Origin: Candidatus Calditenuaceae archaeon
Lineage (GTDB): Archaea; Thermoproteota; Nitrososphaeria_A; Caldarchaeales; Calditenuaceae
Length of the DNA: 64,000 nt
Reading direction: 5' to 3'
NCBI GenBank assembly: GCA_025058175.1
Contig: JANXED010000004.1
Location: forward strand, 1 to 64,000
Part shown: positions 9,047 to 18,242 of the stretch, in pieces
Layout of the letters: each line of letters starts with the position of its first letter
Numbering within the stretch: the stretch's first letter is position 1
Position numbers and translations under genes: made by a program
The notes under the pieces: generated by a model
What the model was told of the DNA's origin: nothing
Seen by the model: the letters and a program-made list of their open reading frames with translations, nothing else
The model's database searches: none

Positions 9047-10051
9047 ATGAAGGCCGTAGTTCTCAGGAGGTTCAACGAGTCGCCGGTCTTGGAGGTCGTC
9101 CAGCGGCCCGAGAGGGCACCCGAGGGGTTCGCGCTCGTCGAGGTGGAGGCCGCGGGCGTCTGCTACAGGGACCTGCTAGTGACCGAGGGGAAGTTCCCGA
9201 GGGCCAGACTTCCTGTCGTGCTGGGACACGAGTTCTCCGGGAGGGTCCTCCAGGTGAGCGGCGACTCGGGGATCAGGGAGGGGGACCTGGTCGCGGGGCT
9301 CCCTCACGCAGTGTGTGGCTCGTGCGAGTACTGCCTGACGAAGCGGGAGAACCTCTGCGTCAACAGGCTCTGGTACGGCGAGGCGATCGACGGGACCTTC
9401 AGGGAGGTGACCGCGGTCGACCTGAAGACGGTCGTGAAGGTGCCGGACGGAGTTGCGCCTGAGGCCGCGGCGATCTCGAGCTGCGTCGTCGGGATGCTCA
9501 TCCACGGGATCAGGGACGTGGGGGAGGCCAAAAGGGGGGAGAGGGCCCTAGTGACGGGGGCTGGGGGAGGCGTCGGGATCCACGCGGTCCAGGTCGCAAA
9601 GGCGATCGGGTGCAAGGTCGTCGCGGTCACGAGGTCTGAGTCGAAGGCCGAGACGGTGAGGAGGGCGGGGGCGGACGACGTGATCGTCGGGAGCTCCTTC
9701 TCCGAGGAGGCGAAGAGGAGGTGGGACGGGGTCGACTTGGTCATGGAGTGCGTCGGCGAGCCGACCTTCGGCGAGAGCATCAGGTCCCTGAGGTGGGGAG
9801 GGAGGATCGTGCTGATAGGGAACGTGACCGCAGGGACGTTCCCGCTTCCCCTGGGACTGGTCATCCTGAAGGGCCTGAGCGTGAGGGGGGTCGTGGGGTC
9901 GACGATGTCAACGCTCCGGGATGCGCTCGAGATGATCGCCCGGGGCGACGTGAGGCCGGTCGTGAGGACGCTCCGGCTTGAGGAGTTCGCCCAGGCACTC
10001 GAGGCGCTGAGGGCGGGGGCTGCGCTGGGGAGGTTCGTGCTCAAGCCCTGA
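9047..10051 (+). CDS. Zinc-dependent MDR alcohol dehydrogenase / acryloyl-CoA reductase-like
   Basis: 334 residues. Medium-chain dehydrogenase/reductase with catalytic-zinc positions C39 and GHE (H61, E62), the structural zinc set C90, C93, C96 and C104, and a Rossmann motif GAGGGVG in the middle of the protein. The N-terminal pattern VCYRDLL and the ALVTGAGGGVGIHAVQVAKA segment resemble the archaeal acryloyl-CoA reductase branch of the MDR family, as known from Sulfolobales. A role in propionyl/acryl-CoA metabolism is therefore possible, but a generic alcohol dehydrogenase cannot be excluded. The gene ends with an 11-bp convergent overlap with trm1. Confidence 0.8.
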   Translation: MKAVVLRRFNESPVLEVVQRPERAPEGFALVEVEAAGVCYRDLLVTEGKFPRARLPVVLGHEFSGRVLQVSGDSGIREGDLVAGLPHAVCGSCEYCLTKRENLCVNRLWYGEAIDGTFREVTAVDLKTVVKVPDGVAPEAAAISSCVVGMLIHGIRDVGEAKRGERALVTGAGGGVGIHAVQVAKAIGCKVVAVTRSESKAETVRRAGADDVIVGSSFSEEAKRRWDGVDLVMECVGEPTFGESIRSLRWGGRIVLIGNVTAGTFPLPLGLVILKGLSVRGVVGSTMSTLRDALEMIARGDVRPVVRTLRLEEFAQALEALRAGAALGRFVLKP

Positions 10052-11210
10052 GGAGCCCAATTACCTCCGAGGCCGGCGCGTCGGTCTTCACCGCAGAACC
10101 GTCGTAGTGGACCCTGGAGGCCCTGAACCCCAGTGACCTCAGCTGCTCGATCAGCCACGTGACGCTCGGCGGGGAACACCTGGCCCTCCTCGCGAGCTCC
10201 GAGACCGGATAGGAGTACGGGACGTCGGGGAGCTCCTCCCGGACCCGCTTCAGGACCCTGACCGCCTCACCGAAGCCCGGGTCCTCTGCCAGCTCGGAGC
10301 TCAGGGCCTTATTAACGAGAGAGTCGTCCTTCAGCGGCCCCAGCCAAAGCGGCCCGAGCGCCCTGACATCCGAACCGCACGAGGGGCACCGGCCTCCGAG
10401 CCCCTGTAGGTCCCCGATGACCTCTACGGAGAGGCATGAGTCGCAGTAGCGGAGGTACCCGAGCGCCGAGACCGCCTCGAAAGCCCTGAGCTTCCCCCTC
10501 TCGATCCTCGCGAAGACCCTGACGAAGTGGGCCTTGACGACCGAGAGGACCGGGACCGCGGACCTCGAGAGCCTCCCCGCAGTGACAGCGCAGATCGCCG
10601 CGAGGGCCCTCATCGCGACCTCCTTCCCGAAGACGGTCCTCGAGAGGTTCAGCGAGTACCTCCACCTAGCGGTCCTCTGGGAGGCCCCCGTGAGGGCTGC
10701 GAGGTCGGTCGCCGAGACTCCGATAAGGCCCTCGCTCCTCACGGCCCTGATCGAGTTCTCGAGGAACCTCGCGGGCGAGCCCGACGGGTCCAAGTCGACG
10801 TAGTGGACCCTCGCGCCCTCCGCGGCGAGCTTGACCAGCAGGAGGTTCCCGTCCATGTGGTAACCCCTCAGGGAGCCCTCGAGGCCGTTGAGCCTCGCGT
10901 TCAGCTCGATCAGCCTCGCAGACCGCTCGTTGATGTCGCTCGCGAAGCCCTCGGAGAACCTCGAGGCCTCGAGCATCAGCCTCACCGCCCTCGCGCCCAG
11001 CCCGGCCAAGGGCTCCGCGAAGGTCCTCCCGGAAGAGTCGAAGTAGGCCGCCGTCGTCAGGACCGCGAAGTCCCTCGATATCTTGGACGCCGGGTTGTAG
11101 AACGCCGGGAGCTTCGAGGGCTCGATCCTCCCAACGCCCTCGGGGACCATCAACCTGGCCTTGCCCTCGACCAGCTCGATCGTCGGGAAGTCCAGCTCCA
11201 AGCGCTTCAC
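10041..11210 (-). CDS. trm1: tRNA (guanine(26)-N2)-dimethyltransferase Trm1
   Basis: 389 residues. The N-terminal class I methyltransferase domain has the Trm1-specific FYNP motif (37-40), the SAM-binding region FAEPLAGLGARAVR, and motif IV at 139-146. The C-terminal part has a zinc-binding CDSC...CPSC set and a winged-helix-like end. Trm1 makes m2,2G26 in tRNA. Motif IV reads DLDPSGSP where the family normally has DLDPFGSP, so the usual Phe is Ser. The gene is last in a minus-strand run with THEP1 and rnhB, overlapping THEP1 by 4 bp. Confidence 0.92.
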   Translation of the reverse strand: MKRLELDFPTIELVEGKARLMVPEGVGRIEPSKLPAFYNPASKISRDFAVLTTAAYFDSSGRTFAEPLAGLGARAVRLMLEASRFSEGFASDINERSARLIELNARLNGLEGSLRGYHMDGNLLLVKLAAEGARVHYVDLDPSGSPARFLENSIRAVRSEGLIGVSATDLAALTGASQRTARWRYSLNLSRTVFGKEVAMRALAAICAVTAGRLSRSAVPVLSVVKAHFVRVFARIERGKLRAFEAVSALGYLRYCDSCLSVEVIGDLQGLGGRCPSCGSDVRALGPLWLGPLKDDSLVNKALSSELAEDPGFGEAVRVLKRVREELPDVPYSYPVSELARRARCSPPSVTWLIEQLRSLGFRASRVHYDGSAVKTDAPASEVIGLLRA

Positions 11211-11734
11211 CCCAACAGGTGATTCACGGCCTCCCTCGCGACCCTCTCGGCCTCTCCGAACCTCACCACGAGCCTCAGCGTCGCAGAGGAGTTCAGCCTC
11301 TCAATCAGGGGATGCTTGGCCCTGAAGTGGACCGTGAAGAGCGACCTCTCGAGAGAGCTCACGGAAGACCCGACCGCCTCCACGAACCTCCTCGACATCA
11401 GCTCCATCGGCCCGACCTCGTCGACGATCAGCACCGCTCCCCTCTCCACCGCTGCCGTGATCGCGGGGATCCCGAGCTCCTCAAGGTTCTCGGGGAAGAC
11501 CGCGTATGACCCGAGTCTGTGCGGGCCGCTGGGCCCCTTCCTCGCCAGGGGGACGCTCGACGCGCCGGAGAGTTCCACGACGTCGAACCCTATCCTGGCT
11601 CCTCCCTCCCTCACCTCCCGGGTGACGAACCCTCCGACCTCAAGGCCCCTAGACCTGAGCTCCTCTGCGACCCTGATCGCCGCGGTCGTCTTCCCGGACC
11701 CCGGAGGGCCCGTGATCACGACGAGCCTCCTCAT
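11207..11734 (-). CDS. THEP1-type nucleoside-triphosphatase
   Basis: 175 residues. P-loop GPPGSGKT at 9-16 and Walker B VLIVDEVGPMEL. The GGFVTREVREGGARIGF segment is typical of the THEP1 (NTPase_1) family. These enzymes hydrolyse NTPs slowly in vitro and their cellular role is uncertain. The gene overlaps rnhB and trm1 by 4 bp each, so it is part of a tight RNA-processing operon. Family assignment is secure; function is not. Confidence 0.88.
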   Translation of the reverse strand: MRRLVVITGPPGSGKTTAAIRVAEELRSRGLEVGGFVTREVREGGARIGFDVVELSGASSVPLARKGPSGPHRLGSYAVFPENLEELGIPAITAAVERGAVLIVDEVGPMELMSRRFVEAVGSSVSSLERSLFTVHFRAKHPLIERLNSSATLRLVVRFGEAERVAREAVNHLLG

Positions 11735-12372
11735 CCCTCATCGAGGTGACGGTCGGGGGTGCCCAGGGACCTGACAGTCCTCCACGACCTCCTCACGTAA
11801 TCCGGGAGGCTTCCGGAAGCCGCGAGGGCCCTCAGGTGTCCCATCGTCCTAGGATCGCTGGGGTACCCGGATCCGACGTCGCCCAGCCCCCTCACCGCCC
11901 TGTCCCTGGTGACCTTCGCGACGATCGAGGCGGCCGCGACCACCGGGAACCTCACGTCTGCCCTCACTGCGAAGCGGACGTCGACGCCCTCAACGCGCCC
12001 CATCAGCTCGCGGGCCCTCGTCGGGTTCCTGTACGGAGAGTCGACGTAGACGACCCGTGGCTTCACCTCCTCGATCAGCTCCCTAATCGCCCTCAGCTCG
12101 AGGGCGTTGAGGCCGATGCCGCCCCTCGACCTCGCGGAGCGGTCTATCGACTCGGGCTCCAGGAGCTTCACCCTGATCACCGCGCCCCTCTCCACCAACG
12201 CGCCGAAGAGCCGCTCCCTCGCCCGAGGCGTGAGCGACTTCGAGTCCCTGACGCCCATCGCACTCAGCTCCTCGACAGTCTCCTCCTCGACCGCGATGAG
12301 CGCGATCACCAACGGGCCGAGGACCGAGCCCCTTCCGGCCTCGTCGACGCCGGCGACCAGCGACCGGACCAT
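11731..12372 (-). CDS. rnhB: Ribonuclease HII
   Basis: 213 residues, the usual archaeal size. Signature VAGVDEAGRG at the N-terminus gives catalytic D10 and E11. VVYVDSPYRNP and SIVAKVTRDR supply the remaining acidic and basic active-site positions. The enzyme removes ribonucleotides from DNA and RNA primers. It overlaps the upstream fibrillarin gene by one base and THEP1 by 4 bp. Confidence 0.94.
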   Translation of the reverse strand: MVRSLVAGVDEAGRGSVLGPLVIALIAVEEETVEELSAMGVRDSKSLTPRARERLFGALVERGAVIRVKLLEPESIDRSARSRGGIGLNALELRAIRELIEEVKPRVVYVDSPYRNPTRARELMGRVEGVDVRFAVRADVRFPVVAAASIVAKVTRDRAVRGLGDVGSGYPSDPRTMGHLRALAASGSLPDYVRRSWRTVRSLGTPDRHLDEG

Positions 12373-13073
12373 CAGCCCCTGAACCTCGCGATGACCATGA
12401 CGTGGTCCAGCTCGTAGGGCTCGAGGTCGATCCTCCGCTCGACGACCGCGCCTCCCCTCTCCATCACCTCGATCTCCCTCCTGAAGACCAGCTCCGGGTC
12501 CTCGGTGCTGTCGATGCTCCTCGCCTTGATGGCCACCATTACTCTCCCCCCGGGCCTGAGGAAGTACCTCGCGTTGTCGATCACGATCCTGGCTTGGTCC
12601 GGCTGAGCGACGTCGCAGTAGATCACGTCGACCTTGCCGACGAGGTAGGCGTACCTCTCTGGGAGCCTCGCGTCCCCGAAGATCGGGACGACGTTCCTCC
12701 TCCGCTTAGCGACCCTCTCGACGAACTGTGCCAAGACCCTCGGCGAGTACTCGACCGAGTAGACCATGCCTCCCTCGCCGACGACGTCGGAGACGTGACT
12801 GACGGTCGTCCCCGAGGCCGCGCCGAGGTAAAGCACCCTCGCGCCCGGAGAGATCGGCATCCGGTCCAGGCCCTTGAGCAGGGCCGCGGCCAGCTTGCTC
12901 CTGTACGGCACCCACTCCCGGAGCTCCTCGCCCTGATGCCTGAATAGCTGCTCGCCGTAGACCGAGAAGCCCCTGTCCAGGTTCCTGGTGCAGAGGTACC
13001 TCTTGGTCCCGTCCCACACCCAGTAGACGTTCTCCGCCGACTCGTGGGGCTCGACCTTCAGAGTCAACTCCAC
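12372..13073 (-). CDS. flpA: Fibrillarin-like rRNA/tRNA 2'-O-methyltransferase
   Basis: 233 residues. N-terminal beta domain, then the SAM-binding motif VLYLGAASGTTVSHVSD and the downstream VDVIYCDVAQ and VMVAIKARSID strands typical of archaeal fibrillarin. It is the methyltransferase of box C/D sRNPs. Although nop5 lies directly upstream, a TATA-like GTTTAGAT (minus strand, 13097-13104) about 27 nt before the ATG suggests its own promoter. The gene order nop5-fibrillarin is conserved in archaea. Confidence 0.96.
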   Translation of the reverse strand: MELTLKVEPHESAENVYWVWDGTKRYLCTRNLDRGFSVYGEQLFRHQGEELREWVPYRSKLAAALLKGLDRMPISPGARVLYLGAASGTTVSHVSDVVGEGGMVYSVEYSPRVLAQFVERVAKRRRNVVPIFGDARLPERYAYLVGKVDVIYCDVAQPDQARIVIDNARYFLRPGGRVMVAIKARSIDSTEDPELVFRREIEVMERGGAVVERRIDLEPYELDHVMVIARFRG

Positions 13074-13126
13074 TCGGTTAAGGGCCCCGTTCTATCTAAA
13101 CGGTTTTCCCGGGGATTCGGGACCGA

Positions 13127-14314
13127 TCACTTGCGCCTCCTGACCCCCTTCGGGGGCCTGACCGGTCTCCTGACCTCGACCCTCTCCTTCGCCGGCGGCG
13201 CCGGGTACTTCTCCCTGATCTCGCGGACCCTCTTCTCGAGCTCCTCCCTCAGCTGCGCGGACCTGTCCTCCCCAGAGAAGTAGTCGATCTTCGCGGCGAT
13301 CGAGATCTTCGCGGCCAGCGCCCTCGCGACCTTCCCCCTCTGCCACTTGGGAGACCCGTGGACGTACGGGTGCTGGAAGATCACGCCGTGCTTCGGGGCG
13401 CCCCTCCCCGTCCTGAGGAACCTGAAGAGCGCCTTCTCCGCGCCCAGGAGCTGAACGAGGCTCGCCGGGGCCCTCGCGAGCCTCTCGAGCCCGCCCGCGA
13501 GCGTTATCAGCCTCGCGCCGACCATCGGACCCGCGATCGCAGCGACGTTCGGTGCCTCGAGCGCCATCAGCTGCCTGACGTAGGACTGGAGCCTGTCCCT
13601 GTACCCCATCAGGTCGACGGCCCTCCTCGCGAGCTCGAGTATCTCGTTCATGTCCGCCTCCGAGACCTCGACGCCCAAGCTCCTCCTCGACGCCTCGACG
13701 ACCCTCTCGGCTTCCCTCCTGTCCAGCACGCCGGAGAGCGCCTCCCTCGACGCGTTAGACCTCGGCCCCATCGCGAGCACGACCTTGACGTACTTCTCGG
13801 GGTCGCCCACGAGCTCCTTCAGCTCAGGGAAGTGGATGCCGTACCAGTCGGACAGCCTCGAGTAGAAGGAGTTCAGCGTCTTCTGGACGTCGTCGAGCGT
13901 CCTCACCGCTTGGACGATCATCTGGTCCCTCCTCAGGACCGCCTCCTTGATCGCGAGCTCCGTCACCCTGATCGCGACGCTCCTCAGGCTCTGGTCGTAG
14001 GCCTCGAGGGAGGGGAACGCCCCCGAGCTCAGGGCGAGGTCCACCCTGTCGCCCGGCAGCTGCTCGGGCCCGATGAGCTGGCACCCGTAACCCATCGAGC
14101 GGATCGCCTCGTGGAGAAGAGGGTCGGGCGTCGCGAACTCCTCGAAGCCCCTCGACTTCAGCCCCTCCAACAGGGCCCTCAGCCACGCCGCCGCGCCCGG
14201 CGACCTCAACCTCGCAAAGGCCTCTCCCGCGTCCCCGGGGACCGAGTGGTGCTCGGTCAGGCCGTCGGACGTCACGAGGACGCCGGCTGGCGTGAGCATC
14301 AGCGTCGCCCGCAT
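13127..14314 (-). CDS. Nop5/Nop56 box C/D sRNP core protein
   Basis: 395 residues. The central coiled coil and Nop domain are recognisable, including the GPMVGARLITLAGGLERLA and GAEKALFRFLRTG segments that contact the kink-turn RNA-L7Ae complex. It ends in a very basic tail (RPVRPPKGVRRRK). It scaffolds fibrillarin on guide RNAs. A TATA-like GTTATAAG (minus strand, near 14336-14345) lies about 26 nt upstream, consistent with a leaderless start at 14314. Divergent from trm5. Confidence 0.95.
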   Translation of the reverse strand: MRATLMLTPAGVLVTSDGLTEHHSVPGDAGEAFARLRSPGAAAWLRALLEGLKSRGFEEFATPDPLLHEAIRSMGYGCQLIGPEQLPGDRVDLALSSGAFPSLEAYDQSLRSVAIRVTELAIKEAVLRRDQMIVQAVRTLDDVQKTLNSFYSRLSDWYGIHFPELKELVGDPEKYVKVVLAMGPRSNASREALSGVLDRREAERVVEASRRSLGVEVSEADMNEILELARRAVDLMGYRDRLQSYVRQLMALEAPNVAAIAGPMVGARLITLAGGLERLARAPASLVQLLGAEKALFRFLRTGRGAPKHGVIFQHPYVHGSPKWQRGKVARALAAKISIAAKIDYFSGEDRSAQLREELEKRVREIREKYPAPPAKERVEVRRPVRPPKGVRRRK

Positions 14315-14401
14315 CGACCTCCATCACCGACCGGCGTCTTATAACGTGATGGTCTGGGTCCCGACGCTCGGTTTTTCGGGCCCGCAGCCGTTCGAGGGCC
14401 G

Positions 14402-15445
14402 ATGGCCGAGTCCGAGCTGCCCTGCGTGAGGGTCAGGAGGGAGAGGGCTGAGGAGCTGAGGAGGGCCCTAATGAGGGAAGGGCTTCTGGTGAGGGGCGCG
14501 AGGCCGCGCAAGGTCGGCGACGACGTCCTCTTCCCCGTGACCGACCCGGAGAGGGCCTCGAGGCTCGCCGAGAGGTTCGGCGCCGAGCTGGGGTCCTACG
14601 TCTTCGAGGTCGTGGAGAGGCCGAGGGACCTGAAGGAAGCCCTCAGGGACCTGCCCGAGGAGCTGCGCGGCCTGCTACCTTCGTCCTACGACGTGGTCGG
14701 CGATATCTCGGTCGTCCACGTCCCGGAGCCCCTCTGGCCCCACAGACGTCGAATCGGCGAGGCGATCATGAGGGTCAACAGGTCGATCAGGGTCGTGCTG
14801 GGCGAGGCGGGGCCGGTGAGCGGCGAGTTCAGGCTGAGGGAGTTCGAGTGGCTCGCGGGCGAGAGTAGGACCGTGACCGTCCACAGGGAGAACGGGTGCG
14901 AGTTCGAGCTGGACATCGCGAGGGTCTACTTCTCGCCCAGGCTCTCCGGCGAGAGGTGGAGGGTTGTGGGACTGGTCGGCCCCGGCGAGAACGTCCTCGA
15001 CATGTTCGCGGGCGTCGGGCCCTTCGCGATCGAGATCGCGAGGCACAAAGGGGTCAGGGTCACGGCGGTCGAGCTGAACCCGGTCGCGTACGAGTACCTG
15101 GTCAGGAACGTCGAGCGGAACCGCGTGAGGGGGCTGGTTGAGGCGATCAACGACGACGCGCGCAGGGCCGCGGAGTACTTGAGCCGCTCCTACGACCGTG
15201 TGATAATGAACTACCCTGCGGCGTCGCTAGAGTTCCTCGACGCAGCGGTCTCCGTGGCGAGGGAGGGGGCGATCCTGCACGTCTACGGCTTCGCGTCCAG
15301 CCCCGAGGACTGGAGGTGGAAGGTGGAGGAGGAGCTCAGGGAGCTCTCGGCGAGGGCCGAGGTCGTCTCGGTCAGGAAGGTGAGGGAGGTCTCGGCGTCG
15401 AGGGTGATCGCGGTCGCTGACGTGAGGCTCTCGGGGAGCGCGTGA
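14402..15445 (+). CDS. trm5: tRNA (guanine(37)-N1)-methyltransferase Trm5
   Basis: 347 residues. An N-terminal D1-like domain, the middle segment with YFSPRLSGERWRV, then the SAM site VLDMFAGVGPFAIE and VELNPVAYEYL. The catalytic motif is NYPAAS where most Trm5 proteins have NLP. It makes m1G37 next to the anticodon, which prevents frameshifting. It is divergent from nop5, and its stop codon region leads directly into the GTPBP-like GTPase gene. Confidence 0.92.
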   Translation: MAESELPCVRVRRERAEELRRALMREGLLVRGARPRKVGDDVLFPVTDPERASRLAERFGAELGSYVFEVVERPRDLKEALRDLPEELRGLLPSSYDVVGDISVVHVPEPLWPHRRRIGEAIMRVNRSIRVVLGEAGPVSGEFRLREFEWLAGESRTVTVHRENGCEFELDIARVYFSPRLSGERWRVVGLVGPGENVLDMFAGVGPFAIEIARHKGVRVTAVELNPVAYEYLVRNVERNRVRGLVEAINDDARRAAEYLSRSYDRVIMNYPAASLEFLDAAVSVAREGAILHVYGFASSPEDWRWKVEEELRELSARAEVVSVRKVREVSASRVIAVADVRLSGSA

Positions 15446-15472
15446 GGCGGTCTCGGCCGGCTCCGGGTAACC

Positions 15473-15480
15473 GATATAAC
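15473..15480 (+). promoter_or_regulatory. TATA-like box that decides the GTPase start
   Basis: GATATAAC at 15473-15480 is about 28 nt before the GTG at 15505. It lies inside the first 21 codons of the longer reading frame beginning at 15442. This argues for initiation at 15505. Confidence 0.45.
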
Positions 15481-15504
15481 CCGCTCGGAGCGCGTAGCCG
15501 CGGC

Positions 15505-17079
15505 GTGGGCAGTAGGGTCTCCCTGCCTCCCTCGGAAGAGGGACACATCGAGTTCAAGTCGAGGCTGCTCTCTTCGGTCCACCTGAGGCCCGAGAGGAGG
15601 CAACAGCTCGTGGCCCAGATGAAGTCGAGGCTGATAGAGGGGGGCGGCGTCGCGGTCTACGTCCTGGGGGTAGAGGACGACGGCACGCCCGCGGGGCTGA
15701 CTGAGGTGGAGCTGGAGGAGAGCGTCGCGGTGATCAGCTCTCTGGCCGCGGAGTGTGGGGCGAGGGTGAGGCGGGTCGAGAGGGCCTCGACGGAGGGAGG
15801 CATCGTGGCGAAGGTCGTGATCGAAAGGGTCTCGACCTCCCCGAAGAGCCACCTGACCGTAGGGGTGGCGGGACACGTCAACCACGGGAAGTCGACGCTC
15901 GTCGCGTGCCTCGTGACCGGAGAGAGGGACGACGGGACCAAGTGGCTCTACATGGACACGCTCCCCCACGAGATCTCGAGGAACCTGTCTGCTGACTTGC
16001 ACTTCACGGTCCTCGGGTTCAGGGAGGGGAGGCCGGTCTTCCTCAGGAACCCCAGGGACAGGGAGGAGAAGGCGAGGGTCGTCAGGGAGGCCGAGAGGGT
16101 CGTGAGCATCGTCGACACGGTCGGACACGAGCCGTGGCTCAGGACGACCATACGTGGGCTCCTCGGACAGGGCCTCGACTACGGGATCCTCGTGGTCGCG
16201 GCCGACGACGGGCCCACCTACATCACCAGGGAGCACCTCGGCGTGATGTTCGGTTCGCAGCTCCCGGTCATCGTCTGCATCACGAAGGTCGACAAGGTCG
16301 GGAGGAAGAGGCTCGAGGAGGTCAGGGAGGAGGTATCGAGACTGATCAAGCGGGTTGGCCGGGTCCCCTATCAGGTGAAGGACAGGTCTGACGTTGACGT
16401 GGTCGTCGACAAGGTTAACCCGGTCGTGCCGATCGTGGAGGTATCGTCGGCGACGAGGCAGGGCTTCGACCTCCTCTATGGGCTCCTCTCCTCCCTACCT
16501 CCTAGGCCGAAGAGGGTCAACGGGCCGTTCCTGATGTACGTCGACAGGGTCTACAACGTCGAGGGCGCGGGGACGGTCGTCTCAGGGACGATCCTGCAGG
16601 GGACGCTGAGGAGCGGGGACGCGCTGCTGCTCGGCCCGGACGACAAGGGGAGCTTCGCGGAAGTGAGGGTGAGGAGCATAGAGGTCCATCACTCTAAGGT
16701 CGAGGAGGCCTACGCGGGTCAGCTCGTCGGCGTGGCGATCAGGGGGGTCCCTCAGGGCTCCGTTAGGAGGGGGATGGTCCTCTCGGGCTCGGAGACGAGG
16801 CCGAGGGCCGTTAGGCGGTTCGACGGAGAGTTCGTCGTCCTTAACCACCCCACGAGGGTCGCGACCGGTTACGAGCCGATATTCCACTGCCACACGATCG
16901 CCCAGTCGGTCAAGACCTTCGTCCACGAGAACGGTTTCGTCGCGCCCGGAGAGCAGGGGACCGCGACGTTCTCGTTCAAGTACAGACCCGAGTTCGTCAG
17001 GGAGGACGACGTCTTCGTCTTGAGGGAGGGCAGGGTCAAGGGGATCGGGAGGATAACGAGGGTGCTAGAGGACAGTTGA
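15505..17079 (+). CDS. GTPBP1/2-like translational GTPase
   Basis: 524 residues from the GTG at 15505; the frame is open from 15442, but the TATA-like box at 15473-15480 falls in the extra part. About 110 N-terminal residues precede an elongation-factor-type G domain with G1 GHVNHGKS, G3 DTVGHE and G4 TKVD, followed by EF-Tu-like beta-barrel domains. This is the archaeal relative of eukaryotic GTPBP1/GTPBP2, factors linked to mRNA surveillance and ribosome rescue. It follows trm5, so the two may share transcripts in addition to the proposed internal promoter. Confidence 0.85.
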   Translation: MGSRVSLPPSEEGHIEFKSRLLSSVHLRPERRQQLVAQMKSRLIEGGGVAVYVLGVEDDGTPAGLTEVELEESVAVISSLAAECGARVRRVERASTEGGIVAKVVIERVSTSPKSHLTVGVAGHVNHGKSTLVACLVTGERDDGTKWLYMDTLPHEISRNLSADLHFTVLGFREGRPVFLRNPRDREEKARVVREAERVVSIVDTVGHEPWLRTTIRGLLGQGLDYGILVVAADDGPTYITREHLGVMFGSQLPVIVCITKVDKVGRKRLEEVREEVSRLIKRVGRVPYQVKDRSDVDVVVDKVNPVVPIVEVSSATRQGFDLLYGLLSSLPPRPKRVNGPFLMYVDRVYNVEGAGTVVSGTILQGTLRSGDALLLGPDDKGSFAEVRVRSIEVHHSKVEEAYAGQLVGVAIRGVPQGSVRRGMVLSGSETRPRAVRRFDGEFVVLNHPTRVATGYEPIFHCHTIAQSVKTFVHENGFVAPGEQGTATFSFKYRPEFVREDDVFVLREGRVKGIGRITRVLEDS

Positions 17080-17201
17080 GCGGGATCGCGGCCTGCTCTG
17101 CATCTCCGAGCGGTGCTATGAGCCGATCTCGGGCGCGAGGCGCACAGGAGACAAAGATGTCTCCATTCGAATAACCGTGAGGGTCTCACTACACACTTTC
17201 C

Positions 17202-17211
17202 AAAAACTTAT
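17202..17211 (+). promoter_or_regulatory. TATA-like box of the TAXI-TRAP operon
   Basis: AAAAACTTAT lies about 30 nt before the ATG at 17237, in the only sizeable gap (17080-17236) of this part of the window. Nothing else was recognised in that gap. Confidence 0.45.
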
Positions 17212-17236
17212 CTAGGTCAAAGCTATTTACAGATGT

Positions 17237-18232
17237 ATGAACAAGACCCGAATCAGGCTCTTAGTGGTCGTCGGTGTGGTGGTCGTTGCGGCGATAATCA
17301 CCGCGACCTACTTCACCACGGTCGCGAGGCCTCCCGAAAGAGTGACGCTCAGCATAGCAACGGGAGGTGTGGGAGGAGTCTACTATCCCGTGGGTGGGGC
17401 CTTCGCGTCTCTCTGGAACAAGCACCTCGGGCCGACGGTGACTGCCACCGTTGAGGCCACGACGGCCTCCGTGGACAACATCAAGCTCCTGAGGGACGGG
17501 AAGGTCGAGGTGGCCTTCACGCTGCCTGACACAGCTTACGATGCCTACAGGGGGACTGGAGCGTTCTCGGACTCGAGGGTCGAGGTCAGAGCACTCGCGG
17601 TGTTGTACAACAACTACCAACACATAGTGACCCTTGAGGGCAAGGGCATCACGAAGATCTCCGACCTCAGGGGGAAGAGGGTCTCGACGGGCGCTCCGGG
17701 GAGCGGGACCGAGGTGATAGCCCTGAGGATCCTTCGGGCGGCGGGCATCGACCCCGACAAGGACATCGTAAGGGAGAGGTTGGGGGTGAGGGAATCCGCT
17801 GACGCGCTCAAGGACGGGAAGATAGACGCGTTCTTCTGGAGCGGGGGGATACCGACCGCGGCTGTCGCAGAGCTGGCTTCTGCGCCGGGCCTGAAGGTCG
17901 TCCTCCTGCCGAGCGCCGAAGTCGTCGACAAGCTGAGGGAGCAGTACGGGCCCATTTACTTCGTCGCCAAGATACCCGCCAGGACGTACGCGGGCCAGGA
18001 CAGGGACATCGAGGTCCTGACGGCCACGAACCTCTTGGTGGTCCACGCCCGAATGCCCGAGTCTCTTGCCTACCAGTTGACGAAGACCCTGTTCGATAAC
18101 ATGAATGAGATCATGGGAGCCCACGCCGTCATCAAGGACATCAAGCTTGAGTTCCACAAGTCAATTTACTCGCCGATACCCTTCCACGAGGGCGCGATAA
18201 GGTACTACAGGGAGAAGGGCGTCTGGAGATAG
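17237..18232 (+). CDS. TAXI-family TRAP transporter solute-binding protein
   Basis: 331 residues. An N-terminal hydrophobic helix (about 7-27) serves as signal or anchor. The TAXI signature follows: SIATGGVGGVYYPVGGAFA, then ATTASVDNIKLL and the phosphate/carboxylate-pocket region RVSTGAPGSGTE. TAXI proteins capture carboxylates outside the membrane and deliver them to a fused TRAP permease. Here the permease lies two genes downstream with a DUF1850 gene between, a conserved arrangement. The ligand is unknown; glutamate and 2-oxoglutarate are typical of the family. Confidence 0.92.
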   Translation: MNKTRIRLLVVVGVVVVAAIITATYFTTVARPPERVTLSIATGGVGGVYYPVGGAFASLWNKHLGPTVTATVEATTASVDNIKLLRDGKVEVAFTLPDTAYDAYRGTGAFSDSRVEVRALAVLYNNYQHIVTLEGKGITKISDLRGKRVSTGAPGSGTEVIALRILRAAGIDPDKDIVRERLGVRESADALKDGKIDAFFWSGGIPTAAVAELASAPGLKVVLLPSAEVVDKLREQYGPIYFVAKIPARTYAGQDRDIEVLTATNLLVVHARMPESLAYQLTKTLFDNMNEIMGAHAVIKDIKLEFHKSIYSPIPFHEGAIRYYREKGVWR

Positions 18233-18242
18233 CTCGTCGAAC

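Noticed and set aside
13358-14344. A 328-codon plus-strand open frame opposite nop5
   Set aside because: Antisense shadow; Nop5 on the minus strand is unequivocal.
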